From Gonium pectorale (taxonomy: Eukaryota > Chlorophyta > Chlorophyceae > Chlamydomonadales > Volvocaceae), in NCBI GenBank assembly GCA_001584585.1, contig LSYV01000004.1:2415128-2479127 (forward strand): a DNA stretch of 64,000 nucleotides, in the 5' to 3' direction. The position numbers were made by a program, and so were the translations under genes. The notes beneath the pieces are model-generated. The model saw nothing but the letters and a program-made list of their open reading frames with translations. It made no database searches and had not been told where the DNA came from. Below are positions 21,623-35,500 of the stretch, in pieces (the stretch's first letter is position 1; each line of letters begins with the position of its first letter).

Positions 21623-22489
21623 TGAGCCGTATTAGGTCATTATCATTTCCGCTCCTGCTTCTGGCCGACCAGTCAAGGGGTCGCTGCGGGCCCGTTATCC
21701 AACCCGTTGCAAGTTTATGCACGCTGCAAATTGCTGATGACTGCGACTATGCAGAAGTGACGCGAGGACCGGGTTGACTACAATACGCCGTAGCATGCGC
21801 GAGAAAAGGCGCCAGTTAAGACTATTTTGCCATTTTTACCATGTTTGTTGTATTGTTATTACTGGAACGGCACGTTCAACATGCAAAAAAACCGCGTACT
21901 TGTATAGCAGTTGTGCTTTGTACAGTCTCAGTAGGAGGTTGCTGCTCTGTATCCATTCAGTAACAAGTCTACATCTACAAGCCGGCGCGGCTAAGTACTG
22001 TATGTGCACTGCAACTTCCCGGCACGTGCCGCCAGTCTGGAATTGTATTGAAAGGCAGCAAGGTATTCATTTACCGCAGCTTAGGATCAAGATCTTGACC
22101 CCGAGTTTATCGGTGACCCCGAGCGGTGCGCGCTGGGTAGCCATCGGTTTTGCCCACTCAAACCGTTCGAAGATGTAATGAGCTGGACAATCTGACCTGT
22201 GTTAGCACAGAAATTGATATCGCCCTAACAGTTCTCAAGGTCTGTTTTCGTCTGTGTGTCTCGAGATGTGGCGCTCTCTTCAGCGTTTCAATTTCCTTAC
22301 CTTCTACAAACGTTCGCTCTTCTGTAGGATCCATGCGTGTTCGGTGTGCGGTGGTATCAGGCTTGGCTTCGATCTTGCTAGCGCACAGTTTTAGTACAGT
22401 AAAGTGGAAACACTGCAATTGGGGAGCCGCACCTCCTTGAGCCTTCTGGCTTGTACGAGCCCTGAGCTTGTAACAAAATCGCAAATCGC

Positions 22490-22553
22490 AAAATGGGGAG
22501 CCACACCTCTACGGACATACGTACCCGAAGGCGCGATGTTTCCAGCAGGGCGG
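22490..22553 (-). repeat. Dispersed hairpin repeat, copy D (partial)
   Basis: Shares the block CCTCTACGG, the CCCGAAGG hairpin core and ATGTTTCCAGCAGGGCG with the copies at 61616 and 63211. The stem has decayed (one mismatch, one wobble), suggesting an old copy. Confidence 0.7.
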
Positions 22554-22887
22554 TTTCCACCCGTACAGTGCTGTGTCACTCTGGTCACTCACGAGTCCGC
22601 ATCAGTCCTCGGCACGCACATGGGTCCCACACGTGTTACAATCCACCGGGAAGCCCATAGACGATTGGCCGGTTAAGAAACAGGAGCACTATGACCATTG
22701 TGTGGCCCACGCACGGCCCAGAGTTTCGCCATTCCATCCGCACAGAAAGAGCTCCGATCCAGCCTCCGAAACGGTGCTGAGGGATTTGCTCTGTTACAAA
22801 GCTCATGCCAGGATGTGAACTTCCCGAACCTGGTATGTGCAAACCATCTGCACTGGCGAGAGGAGACGAGATCTAAGCAATCTGTGC

Positions 22888-22892
22888 TTACA
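22888..22892 (-). terminator. Candidate TGTAA poly(A) signal for the beta-helix membrane protein gene
   Basis: Reads TTACA on the plus strand, hence TGTAA on the minus strand, about 0.7 kb beyond the stop codon at 23588. Another TTACA lies near 22793. Confidence 0.45.
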
Positions 22893-23587
22893 AACATGAC
22901 GTTACTTACTGCAAACCAATGAAGAGTAATTCAGAATATGGCGCACATTCGCGTCAACTTGGTCAGAAGTCCCAGTTAAGCGGGCGGGCGGTATCCTTCA
23001 TTGCAATCCATACCGAACACGCACACCCAAATGGCGTCAAAGCGCACAGCTGTAGGCGGAGACAGGCATCACACGCCTCAGTAGTTCTTCACAGTGTGAG
23101 CCAGTACGCGCTGAGACCCCCTTGATGTTGCCGGCGACGAGAGTTTCTTCGCAGTCATATGTAATCACATGGCTGCATATGTGTGGCCGGGCATGCACAA
23201 CGCTTCTCATGAACAAATGCACGCACTATTCAAGCCAGGCCGACAGTAATCGCGAAACAGCACCCCGTCCCGCAACAGCAGAAGGGGCCCGTCGGGAATA
23301 ATTCCCACCAATACAGCAGGAGACGGAGGGATACGACAGCACTTTTCCATGTGCATGAAACCACCGGGCAAATCATCGGTGGGCAGAGGATACACGTTGG
23401 TAAGTGCAAGCAACGCGCGCGCTGAGTCTAAATACTAGCAATATTCCCCTCCGCCTTATTCACTAAGTACATACAGCCATAACCAATTCTCCACAGGCCC
23501 ATCCCCGCAACCCAGTTTCAAGGTCACACAGAAACCCACATGCCCCTCACCAAAAAAGCAATGCGAAACAGTGTTCATTCCGGGCGC

Positions 23588-26500
23588 TCAGTCGGCCCTC
23601 TCGGTGTCTACCTCCGCAGCTGGCGGCGCCTGCAGCTCGTTGCGCCGCATGGACGGCATAGTCGCCACTGCGAGCCGGTGCTGCCGTGCGTTTGGCGACA
23701 CCGCGGGCCGTGGCGAGGTGGCTCCACCGGGCGAGCTTCCTACGGCAGGGCCTGCCGTCGGGGCTGCCTTCACGGACGCTGGCGTCTGCACCACCTGCGC
23801 CGCAGCCTGCGGCGGCTTTACCGCCTCCGGCTGCCACTGCGCCTTTGTCAGCAGCAAGTCGGCCTTTGGCGCTGATTGCGCCTCGGCCAGCTCGCCGGGC
23901 TGAGAAGTCGCCGGCGACTCGCGAGGTGGAGCGGGCAACTGTGGGTTGCCGAAGTCCAGATTAGAGGACGACGCGCTCTTGGTCGGAGCGGGAGGCCGTG
24001 TTGTCTTCTCGTCCTGCGTGTGCGTGCGCATCTTGGGCGCGCTATTCCGCTTTACAAGCGTCGCACCGGAACGCGGGTTGGTGCCGTTGGCGCCGTTTGC
24101 CATCGGCTTGCTCTCCGCCTCGTCTCCCTTCTCCACCTTGCCCTTGGAGACGCCGTTGGCCGTTGGCCGCTCGGCGTCCGGGTGCGAGGAGGCGCCCAGC
24201 TCTGAGCTGGAAGCACGCTCCTGGGACTGTTCCGCGGCGGAGCCAGTCCCACGATCGGTCTCCTCGCCCTCTGCACCCGACACCGAGGACTCCCGATGGG
24301 GCAGGTTCCGCAGATGATTCGGGTCGTTGCCCACAAGGGTGCGCACCTGCAAGATCAGGGGCCCAGTGATCGGGATCAGTTGAGGCGATGCGCTATGCGT
24401 GTACAAGCACTGAAGTCCTGGAAAGCAGCAACTAGCCTACAACAGAGCAGGAAACCCTGCTTGCATGCCGATTGCTGATGTTACTGGAATAGGTTCCTAC
24501 CCGCATAATCATCTTGCTGGTTGTAGACCCGACACGCGTCCCAGCGTAAACTGCAGTCGTGAGAACGTTCACCATCCGGAGGCCATAGCTTGTCCTGTGC
24601 GGGAAACAAATAGGAGTTAAGCATACCGTAGGTCTGATGAACGCATGCAAATAAGCTGAAACCGGACGCACCGGAAGTCGTCCCAGCCGTGGTGGCCCTC
24701 TTGCGCGCCTCCGCCCTGCACATCCAGTCCTCGGGCCGCCGAGATCCTTTCCCGCAGCTGCGAATGCAAGGGAAAGATGGACGTCAAGCCAGGTCCAAAA
24801 CAGGAATTACCCAGGCAAACGAAGCCGAGATGCGTTTGCAGGTGAGAAACCAAGAACCCTCACCTCGGCGGTTGTTAGTTTGCGCCGCGACTCGAAGTCA
24901 AGGTCCGCGAAGCCAATGCCCTTGAGGATGGCTTGCCAGTACGCCTGAATGCAAACGTGCGAGCGTAAAACTTGCGGTCGAAACGCCATAATGCGTACTT
25001 ACAACAGCTACAAACAACAGAGCCACAAAAGACCTCTGTGCCGAAGCCGAATCGTAGCATCTGAACAGCCCGTTTACCCGGGTTTGATGGGCGGCGGTCC
25101 CATGCCGCTCGGGTAGATGCAGACAGAACCCATAGCCTCACCTGGACGATGTAACCGATGAAGACTAGCACCATGCAGATGTTGATGACGAGGATGATGA
25201 TGGAGATGGCTACGCGGCCACCATCCGTTATCGAGCCACTGTACAAGGAGAGGTGAAGGGACAGACATGCTTGCGCACATCGCAAGAGGCCTATCCCGGC
25301 ATAACACGGCATAGGGCGCAGCTTCAGCGGTCCATAGGCGCGCCGCGCAATCAACGCCGAGTGCACTTTATCACGCGCTTAGTACCCTGCCGAAACATGT
25401 TGTCACTCCCACGCACCTGAAGCTGAAGTACAGCGAGAAGTATAGGGTGAAGAGCAGCGTTGCCAGGGAGGTGAGCTCCAGGTTGTTCGTGTATGTATGC
25501 TCGTACGGCATGGACATCAGGTGCACACCCTGTGATACGGGGAACCCGCGTTGGACAAAAGTCCGCCAGTACAGGCATTCACGTCAGGAGCAATGCCGCA
25601 AAACCACACGGGTGAACAGCCACCATCGTTAGCTGCACAACCCACCATGGCCATCGCGATAATGCAGACAACCAGCAGCAGCTGGACACCGGCGGAGGTG
25701 GAGCCGTCCACGAAAGTGACGATGGCCGCGATGGCAAGCTTGCGCAGCATCACGACGCTCTCCCACCACACGTAGCTGTGAGGCAACCATATGCGCATGG
25801 GACAGGGGCAGGGCAATTGAGGAATTTGTAACATGTATCGGCTGGGCCAACGATCCAGACACGCGGGTAAATGAAGTGAAAGGGAGCGCTGGGTGCGATC
25901 CCGGCCGCACCGCGGCAGACGCGCTTACTTAACGCTTCCTTTTCCGCATCAGGGTACTTACTCTTTCTTGAAGTCCGCCAGGAAGAAGCTGGTCATGCTC
26001 TCAGTGAACTTAATCCGCTTCATGCCGGGCAACTTGTGAGTCATGAGAAGGGCACTGATGATGGGCCAGCCTGCCAAAGGGGTAATTGTGGTTGGACGTC
26101 GGCTTAGTCAGATCTCGTCGCCAACCCTTGGCAACATAAGCAAAGACAACCCGTGAATCAAGCGAAAGTGCGTGCAAGACATCAGACAGGCAAAGTGGGA
26201 ATGCGCGTGAGTGCATGCTTCCTCCCTGTCGCTGGCGAGGCTATGTGGCTTACCAATGGCAATGAGCACCACACCCGGCACGCCCAGGCCCATGGCCAGG
26301 CCCATGTGGGAGCCCTTGTAACACGACTGGCCGAAGTCCTGGGACCACACGCTGTCCGTCACCAAGCCGAGGCCAGACTGTGGGGGAGAGACCAAGCCAT
26401 GCGTCAGATAAAAATGCTACGAGGCACAGCGGTCCATTGAGTTTCGCGTAACAGCACTGTCGGTGAGCTCCGTGACAATTTAGCTGCCAAGCGCAAGTAA

Positions 26501-29500
26501 ATCCTCCAAGACGGGTGCAAGAATTGCGCGTCACATAGGCACATAAGTACTACACAAGAGCCCGCACCGACTCCGTACCGACGTACCGCCAGTGGATTCT
26601 CGCTGGGCAGGTCGACCTCCTTGCACTTGAAGATGGTCATGAGCGACTGAACGACCGAGGGGTAGAAGAAGAAGAAAATGGTGACAAAGGTGACGATCAT
26701 CTGGCGGGGCATGTAGTCCTGCAGGTACAGCCTGAACGTGTCGTGGCGCAGCGGGCCTTTCTTCTTCTTTTTCTTCTTGTTGTTCGGGTTGTTGATCTGC
26801 TTCTGGTTGTATCTGTGGACAGTGTGCACAGGAAACGACAACCTCACGCTAAGCACCTAAGCAAACTGCCGGTTGAATAACCAGCCAGGCAACACCGCAA
26901 TGCAGTGAGCCGCGCCCCCCGTCTGCCAGCACATGCACAGGCAAGATCAACAAGATCCTAGTCTGGGCCAACTTACGGCATGATGATGTAGTAGTCGATG
27001 ATGTCGTACACAATGAAGTAGATGACTGCTCCCACAAATATGTAGAGAGGAGCCAGTGCCGAGAGGATGATCCGCACGTAGGCCTTGGAGACGCCGCTTT
27101 CAGGCAGCGAACAGTCCAGCGACACCAGTAGACCTTTAGGCGGCAATGGCACCGGGTCCAGAGCGGGAGCATGAATACGCATGCTCTTCACTTCAACGCA
27201 CACCAGTCAGTCCCCGTTCCCCGCTGGATCCTTGCTGCCGCAACACGGCATGACATCCATCTCGCAGAACAGCCCATATCTCACAGCCGCCTGCTCACCC
27301 GGGTAGCTGATTGCTTGGTTGTTGATGCGGTAGTAGACGTCCATCACGTGTGGGATGTCCAGGGGCACGTTCTGCAGCAGCGCGAGCACCTGCAGCAGGC
27401 CATGGTAATGCAGTTGACCGTTTGCATGAACATGTGAGGTCGCGATAACTGGGCAGCCTTCCCCGCAACCACACTACGGTGCCAACACCGTATTGCATTG
27501 AAGCTCGATGGAGCCCCGGTAACCGTGATCGCCGCGCGCCCTGCCGCACCTGAACGTAGCTGACGAAAATCTTTACCACGGTGGACTGGTGCGCGCGCCG
27601 GTTGCGCAACGAATCGTGGCGGCGGCGCGAACCCTGGCCGCGGCCAATGGAGCGGGTGGGCGCCACCTGTTGGTGGATGGGCGCGTCTTCCGGGACCTCC
27701 TGCATCATGGGCACCGACTGCATCATGGGCACGCCCATCTGCGGCTCCATCTCGCTGTTGCCGTAGCCTGAGCCAATGCCAGAGTCAACCTGCTTCGCAG
27801 GGCAAATAGTACCCAGTTAGCAGCAGTTATTAGGCCGTTTTCGCCGTAAGCGCTGCGCACGTGCCTCCCGCCCTCTTAGAACGTCATGAGATGCCTGCCG
27901 CATGAGACCTTTGCGGGCCGCGGCAAAGCCTCGTCCCAGCAAGGAGGGTACTGGTCATGTTGTGAAAGGTTCAGCAAAGCGTTCGAACCCCGATGCAATA
28001 CTCGCTGATCAAGCAGTCGTGTACGATGACCAGGAAGCGTGACAAGGAAGCGACCTTTGGGTCGCGCGGACATCACAGACGCGCACGCAACATGCTTACC
28101 GCAATGCGCTGTGCGTGCGGAGACATATGCGGGGACATATGTGCCGACATGTGGATCTGGCCATTGCTCCCGTCGTACAGCGGGTTGGCGTGCGCGTGCT
28201 CCGTGGCCTCGCCCACTGGCTCCGGGTCGCTTGGCATCGGCTCAATCTGCATCGATCAGTCACCAGCCGGGTGTGGGAGCACGTGAGATCTCCGGCACCT
28301 CTCAAAAGCGGCGCCGCGGTACAAAAACATATTTCTTATTTCCGCCACCCACCTCAGGCGAAGACACCGAGTTGAGGACGCGGCTGAAGCGACTGTTCCG
28401 GTCGTATAGCGGATTGGCGTGCGCGTGGTCCGCACCGCCAGCCAGGAAGTCCTCGTCAATGGAAGCCTCACGAACCTGCACCGAACAGGCAACGCGAGAT
28501 TGGCAACAGATGAAGCTATGCGAACACCATGGAAACATGGGAGGTCCAAAGCTACACTTTGCAAACCGAAGTCTATCTTACCCCGGGCAGGATGGAGGAG
28601 GACGCGTCTTGGATGACACTTCTGCTGTTACGGTCGTACAAGGGGTTGCAGACGGACTCGTTGCCCTCACCCACGGGGCCGGATGGGGTGGCGTGTGAGG
28701 GGCTGCCCGCGGGATCTTGCACGGCGCCGGCCCAGGGGCCGGAGGGCATGCTCGGAAAGCGGAGAGCGCCGGGGGGCAGGGTACCGTTGTAGGGAACGAG
28801 CAAAACGGAATGGGCGCGCATGGCGGCATCCAGAGCGGTTGTGAAGGGCCTGCGCTGATCCGACTCCCCTCGCGGCGTGTTGGGAGCGCTGTGAAGGTGC
28901 TGAGAGGCCACTGCCGGGTCGACCAGGACATACTCCTCGTTGCCGTCTGGGGACCCCAGCAGAATGGCCCTGCCGTCAACGGCAGGGTCGTACACCTGCT
29001 CAGATCCCTGGGGGTTTTCAGCCGCTGCATTGTCGTACGTCTGAGCGAAAGTCACGTTACGCCTGGGGCCTTGGCGGGGCCCCGCGATGAGCGCGCCCGT
29101 TCCCTTCTGCTGTTCCTTAAGGCTCGAGTATATTGTGAAAGCCAGGACGCTGAGCGTGAGGATGGTCACCAGGGCGTAATAAAAGTTGTTGAGGACCTGC
29201 GTCAGGGCATCGTCACAAGATTAGATAGGCTAGTCGCCTCGAAGGTTTAGGGCCGCAGTACCCAGAGAACGTGAGCAGGAGCACGGGAGCAAGTTCATAG
29301 CGGCTGCCCTGTCGTGAGCAAGACTTGTCTAATCCTACCCGTGACGGGCACTTGACGCACGTCGCCACGCGGCTCCAGCCGTAGCCGGGGAGGCACTCGC
29401 CGCAGAGCGTCCCAGTATAGCCCTCAGAGCACTGGGTCAACATGTATGCGGGCCTGCAGGTACGCACAAGGCAGGCCAGGGCATAAATACAGCGCAACTA

Positions 29501-32500
29501 GCAGTTCTGTTGGGGGCGTCGCAAAGCGCAGCAACTCGCTGCGAGCTGGCTTTGTCGCGGAAGGCCATGGCTAAGGACACAACCAGAACCAAACCCAAAG
29601 CGCAGCCCCGAGAATTACCCGACTCACAGGTACTGAATTGATGCTAATAAAATCATGACCACATCTTGCTCATCGCTGATTGCCTTCACTTGCAGGAGCC
29701 GACGGCTTGGCATGTTGGCAACGATGTTGGCGATGACTTCAAGTGCAGCCTTGTCGGCAACCGCGTTCGAGGTGTTTAGCTGGATCTCCCGAGCCGCCTA
29801 CAACGAGCCGAGGAATATGCCGTTAGGATCAAAATCCTGCCCGAAGCAACCGCCCCATGCAAGAGCCCGCCGATGGATGGTACGGAAGCAGCTTATCGAA
29901 TTTGCTACAGCACGTTTACGGCCTGTACGGCCACTTACTTTCCAGATCTCCAGTTGTATTGCTGCAAGCTGGTCGGAGCGGTTCGCAACTGTGCACGACA
30001 ACTCGTTGGGACACTCCATGACCTGGGGGGGATTTGGGTTCTCATTTATCGCTGGCGTGGGGCGTTACCCGGCCGTGCATTCAGTCCCAACTGACGCCCT
30101 CCATGCGCCGTGACTTGAACTGTCACCCGCCTCAGCGGGCAGCTGAAGCACGGCAGTTCAACAGGCAGGTTATGTACTTGCCTGCTCGCTGAAGAAGCTG
30201 CTGTGCCAATATCCGTCCTCCGGAACCATGAAGCCTTGCGGCTCGCAATCGTCACCGGTCTTGCACGCAAACGGATCAGGATAAGAGCACACCGCGTTGT
30301 CGGGGCACTGCTGGCACGTGACCTGCAGGTAGAGGTGCAATAATAAGCAGGAGAGCGATGAGTGTGCAATTATCGCGCATGAAGGCAAGACTGCCATGAC
30401 AATGTGAGACTTACCGCGGAGACGTTGAAATTGTAAGCACCCGAATCGCAGGGTATGCACTCGTCCAGGTTCTTGGGGGAGATGAATTCGTTTATGGCGC
30501 AGGGGCGAACGTAGATTTGAACCTGCATGGCCGAGATGCACAGAGCACACAGCATATCATGCTGCCTCAAGACGGAAGGATCGGCCAATTACAACGAGGC
30601 GGAGCTTTTTAAAGGAGTCGACACGGAAGTGGAACGAAGACGATGGCCATCGTCGCACCTGATCGTCAAGCATCTCACGCAGCGGCGCGTACAGCTGACC
30701 GGTCATCGCCACCGTGTGGAGACCCTCCTTGGCACGCAGGCGCATAGTTGAGTACTCAGCCACGCCGTTTACAGCAGGGATTGCGAGACCGCCTGACACC
30801 TGCAGGAGTTAATATGTGTTTTGGAGCTTCATAGAAGCTGAACCTCCTAGCATAAAAACTACCCGAGCCACTTCAGGAGAGCAGGCTGTGAATGAGGGCG
30901 CACCTCAATTAGGCTATGATATAGCATTGCGCGAAGCGCAACAAAGCAATGGAATCGCGTTATTTCCCCAGTGATATCGATGCTGAAATAGAACGAAGTA
31001 TACCCGACGCAACAGAACACGGCACAAACGGTGCAGTACACGGTGCGTACCTCTGTGGATGCAGCGGTCACAATGACGAGCGGTTGGGTTGTCTCGTCGC
31101 CGGTGCAGTTGTGTCCATACCAGTCGTGCACAGTAACTGCGATTTTGATGTCGGTGTTGGAGGTATAAAAGTCGATGCGGCGGGGGACCTGCAATCCGCA
31201 AAAGTTAAAGAGCTCAATAACAGCCAGACCAATCTGTAGGAAGCGGTTTTGAAGCAGTACAGAATCCAAGTCCCTTACTGACCAAGAGGTAGTACGGAGT
31301 GGTTGCAATGTCATCTCCCGTTTCAGCAGTGTTGACCCAGTTGGCACAGGGCAGATTGGTATAGGGGATACCCTGCCACGCGCTGTCATTGATCACCGAG
31401 CCGTTCACGACTACAGGCGCCCCAGCCTCGAGGATGAAGTCATTCGGTGCCACCGATACGACACCGCCCTCCGGCGGCGCCGTCAGCACACCACCGCCGC
31501 TGAGAGTGCTTCCGAACGCTGTCAGCAGCACGCCCTCAGCTGACACCACCGTAGCGCCGGGCTGCATGCTGTTGACGAACACAGAGCCTGCCGTGATGAC
31601 CAGCGTGCCGTTCACCATGTGGACAGCGTTGGTCGACGCAATAACGGGCCCGTTGACCGGGGATAGCAGCTTCAGGCGGTTGCTACCCGAGAGCTGTCCA
31701 TACCAGTAAGCTGGCCCCTTGCGACCCGGCAGCGTGAGGGTGATGGCGTAGGGCAGCACGGAGCCCTCAACGTTCGCCGTAGAGTCGAGCAGAGCAGTGC
31801 CGTTGGTCGAGTAGGTCATATTGACGTCGCTAGGACAAGTCGCAACGTTGAGCAGCCCTTCATGCATCCAAAAGACGCCGCCGCCACGGCTCGCCGCCTT
31901 GTTGCCTACGGGGAAAGAAGAGAGGAGTAGCACTTGCAGCGAGGCTCCCAAGTGTTTCGGCAATTATGAAAGGCCCAAAGACGCTCAGACTTACAAGGCC
32001 TAAGCACTACCGCCAACCCGATTCCCCTCGACATCACATCTCAGCAGCTCACCAGTCATGTTTACAAATGACAGGTTAACCTTATAGCAACCTGCGGCTT
32101 CCACGCAACCAATGCCCTCAGCAAGATACAAGGCACCGCCGTCTTTGGCGATGTTCAGGACCATGTCGGAGAAGTTAATCTGCAGGCATTCGGAGCAACA
32201 ATTTAGCCTCCTTTCGCTGGATGGTGCACGGCAGCGAGCATATATGGCACTCACGGAATTCGACCGGCAACTGGGACCGCCGGCAACCCTTACCTGGATG
32301 TTCTTGCCAGTCAGACCGACAGCACAGACGGCGCCGCCACCGCCGTTGTAGCAAGGCTTCACTTTGGCAGCGGCGTAATCTTTTTCTCTGCCGTAAAGGG
32401 CCGTGTAATTGCTTTGCAAAGGGGCGACGGAAGCATTGTTGAGCACGAAACGGGCGTTGCTAATGATAACCTGAGGCCAGGCAAAGAGGAAAGGAGAATC

Positions 32501-35500
32501 ACCATTAGCATGCAGTGCGCTGAAGGCCTTCCTGCAGGGTTCCGCTGGCTTTCTTACCGCGCGGTTCCCATCCAAATACATGCCAGCTCCTCCATTTGCC
32601 AAGTTCCGTGCGAAAACAACACTCAGCGTGGACTTGTCCCCAACGGTCTGGACTGAATCAATGTCGAAGAGGTACAAAGCGCCGCCCAGCAAGGCAGTGT
32701 TATCCGCGAATAGGGCGACGTAGGGTAGAGAAAAACCGGCATCAGCTCCCATCCCAGCAGCCTGCGCGACCTCAGGTGTTACAGCGACCGTATGTGTCAA
32801 GGGGCCAACGGCGGCTATGGTGAACGCGGTCGACGAGGACACTGCGAGGGCTCCTCCTGCACAGGGCGAAACCGGGTCATGATGAAGCCGATGAAAACAA
32901 GAGGCGCAGAGCACATCACCCACCAAACTTGGCGCTGTTGCCCCTGAACTCGGCATGCTTCAATAGAACGATTTCAGACGCGAATGCGTATATAGCGCCG
33001 CCGTAGCCCGGCTCAATCAGGTACAACGATGGGCTATCACGTGTCCTCAGCACGGGGTTGGTGTCAGGCCAAGCCCAAGGGTCAGCGACGGTGTTGTTGG
33101 CAAAGATGCACGAGGAGAATAATGAAGTCATGGCCAACCTACGAAAGGCAGCTACGCTTAACCGGTGGCGAAAGAGCCAGCAGCTGGGAACGAAAATACC
33201 TTGATGTGGCAACAGCTCCCCCCATAAGAGCAACATTATCCGTGAAGTTCATGTTAGTCAACTGGAGGAATTCGCTGTCGACAATGCGGACACCGCCGCC
33301 GGCATGTCCCAACACCTGCACAGCAGTGCCACTCAAAATCAATGCCCATCCGGTGCCCACACGGCCTCGCACTGGAGTTGCTAGCTAACCTTGTTTCTGC
33401 TGATGACAGAGTACGAAAGCTGCAATGGGGAGTTGTAGCTGAATATGGCGCCTGAAGACACAAGAGGTTAAACGATCAGTTAGGTGCGCAACCTTCGTCA
33501 GCCTTGCACACTATCATGGCTCCTAGCTAGCTGCCATGCTCCCAAAGCGTCCGCGCAATCGTATTGTACCAACCTCCTCCAGCGCGGTCCTGAAGTTTTA
33601 TGCCACGTTTGTTGTTAGGACCAAGCAACGCCAAATTGTCGTATATGTCGCAATATGCAACATCCATGTATGAGCCACCAACGTTGCCGACGCTGGATGC
33701 TGAAATTGCTCCGCCGTTACGCCCTGCGTAATTCCAAGGTGTCATAAACAGATGTTTGCCCCCAGGCGCTATAGGATCGCTTACCGGCCGAGTTGCCCAG
33801 GAAGGCACTGCGCAACACACGCGCTGAGATAGCAGTGTCAATCCACAGCGCACCGCCGTCGAATGTCTTTGCTGCGTTGCTCTCAAACCTGTACGAAAAA
33901 ACACACGTTGCAATGCCCGCTTTAAGGCACGGACCCTGAGCAGCGGCACTACCTGCAGCCCGAAACCGTTAGTTGGTCGAGCACTCGAAAGTACGCCGCC
34001 CCGCCACCAACGACTGCAGTGTTGTTTGTGAAGTTACTTGTGGAAATGGCGACTGTTGAGACGTTTACCGCAACAAGACCAGCACCACCTGCACGGAGCA
34101 TCGCATACAACGTGAACTGCGCCATGGAAAGGGGCGAACTTACGTACTGATGACTCACCATATGAGTTATCGGCAGCACCTTCACCCAGATCGTACGTGA
34201 GGGTGTTGCCCTGAAAGGTGCTGTCCGTGACGCTGGCTGTCACCAGCATTTCAAAATACACACCGCCGTTGTCATTATCGATAAACCTGAGAGGACGAGG
34301 ATCACCGCACACGTTGTAGGCAACTGCTGAAGCTCGGCGTCATCGTTGAATCTTACCTGCAATCTGCGACCGCAACGCTGCTGGTGTGCTGCACGTACAG
34401 CGGCCGCTCGCCCGTTAGGCAAGTCTCAGGGCTCCGCCTGCGAGCATGCGCAGAGGGTTAGAGTTCCGCCGTGCAACCTTCACTTCATTGACCACGTACC
34501 TGCAGGTGTTGGATGTGAAGTTTGCGTTTGAAACGGTGACGGTCGTAGCCCCAGGAAGCCTTAGTCTGGAGGCCAGCGCGTCATCCGAAGCGTGGATGTA
34601 CAAGACACCAGAGACGTACGAAGGGTTGCCTGAACATAAGCAAAAAGTCAGTGCTTCCACTAAAAACATTCAAGCCGCTGGGAAACTCACCTTCAAAGCG
34701 ACAGTTGGCGACGTTGACACTGTTGGGAATGATTCCAAGAGGAGTCATTTGAATTTTGACAGTATGCGATGCCCCAGCTCCAATCTCTAACCCTCGATTG
34801 ACCCCCTCGCCAGGGGCTGCAGCTACAAAAGCAAGGATGTCCAACCATAGCTGGTTGAGCTCGTTCCCTGGGGGGGGGGGTATGAATGTGGGACGCACCT
34901 TGCAGCATTAGCTTGACATACGCAATTGCGCAAGGGGTACTTGCCGGCAAGGGTTGGGCTAGGAACATCTTGCGCAGTTCTTACCGTGAAAGGCAGAATC
35001 GGTAATATTTGCCACATCTCTGACCTCGTCGAACCACATGGCACCGGTACTGCGCGTCACCTGCGAGGATGATCCCAACAGCGGAAAAATTATCTAATAA
35101 ACACATTGGTGGAATCTCAACATGACGCGGTACATACCTCGCACTCCTTGACGACCACGCTTCTTGGCCACCGCAACCACACAGCAGGCCAGCCACTGAT
35201 ATGATCCTCCAGCCGCACCCCGGTCAGTGACACGTCCGCACTGTGCCGCGGAGCGCCCTCCGACCATGCTCCATTGCCACCGGCAAGCTCCATGAAATCT
35301 GCATGAAAATGAAGGATGTCAACCAAGAGCAGCGTGCTATAAGCTGCGGTCACGCTCAGTGGGCATGCGCCAGCCTAGTGATTTGCATCCTAGGCGCCGA
35401 ACATGCGTCTAGCGATCCCTTTGCAGCTTACGCCATCCTACGTACGCCCGGACGCAGGGCCCCAACCCAAACCCCCAATCTACCTGTCGCCGTGCTCATG

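Larger units (their letters stand above)
21623..23587. other. Intergenic: upstream of the protease/SRCR gene and 3' UTR of the beta-helix gene
   Basis: No coding signal. The part from about 22888 to 23587 is probably 3' UTR of the minus-strand beta-helix gene. A decayed copy of the hairpin repeat lies at about 22490-22553. A second short motif (GGGGAGCCRCACCTC) occurs at about 22420 and 22495. Confidence 0.6.
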
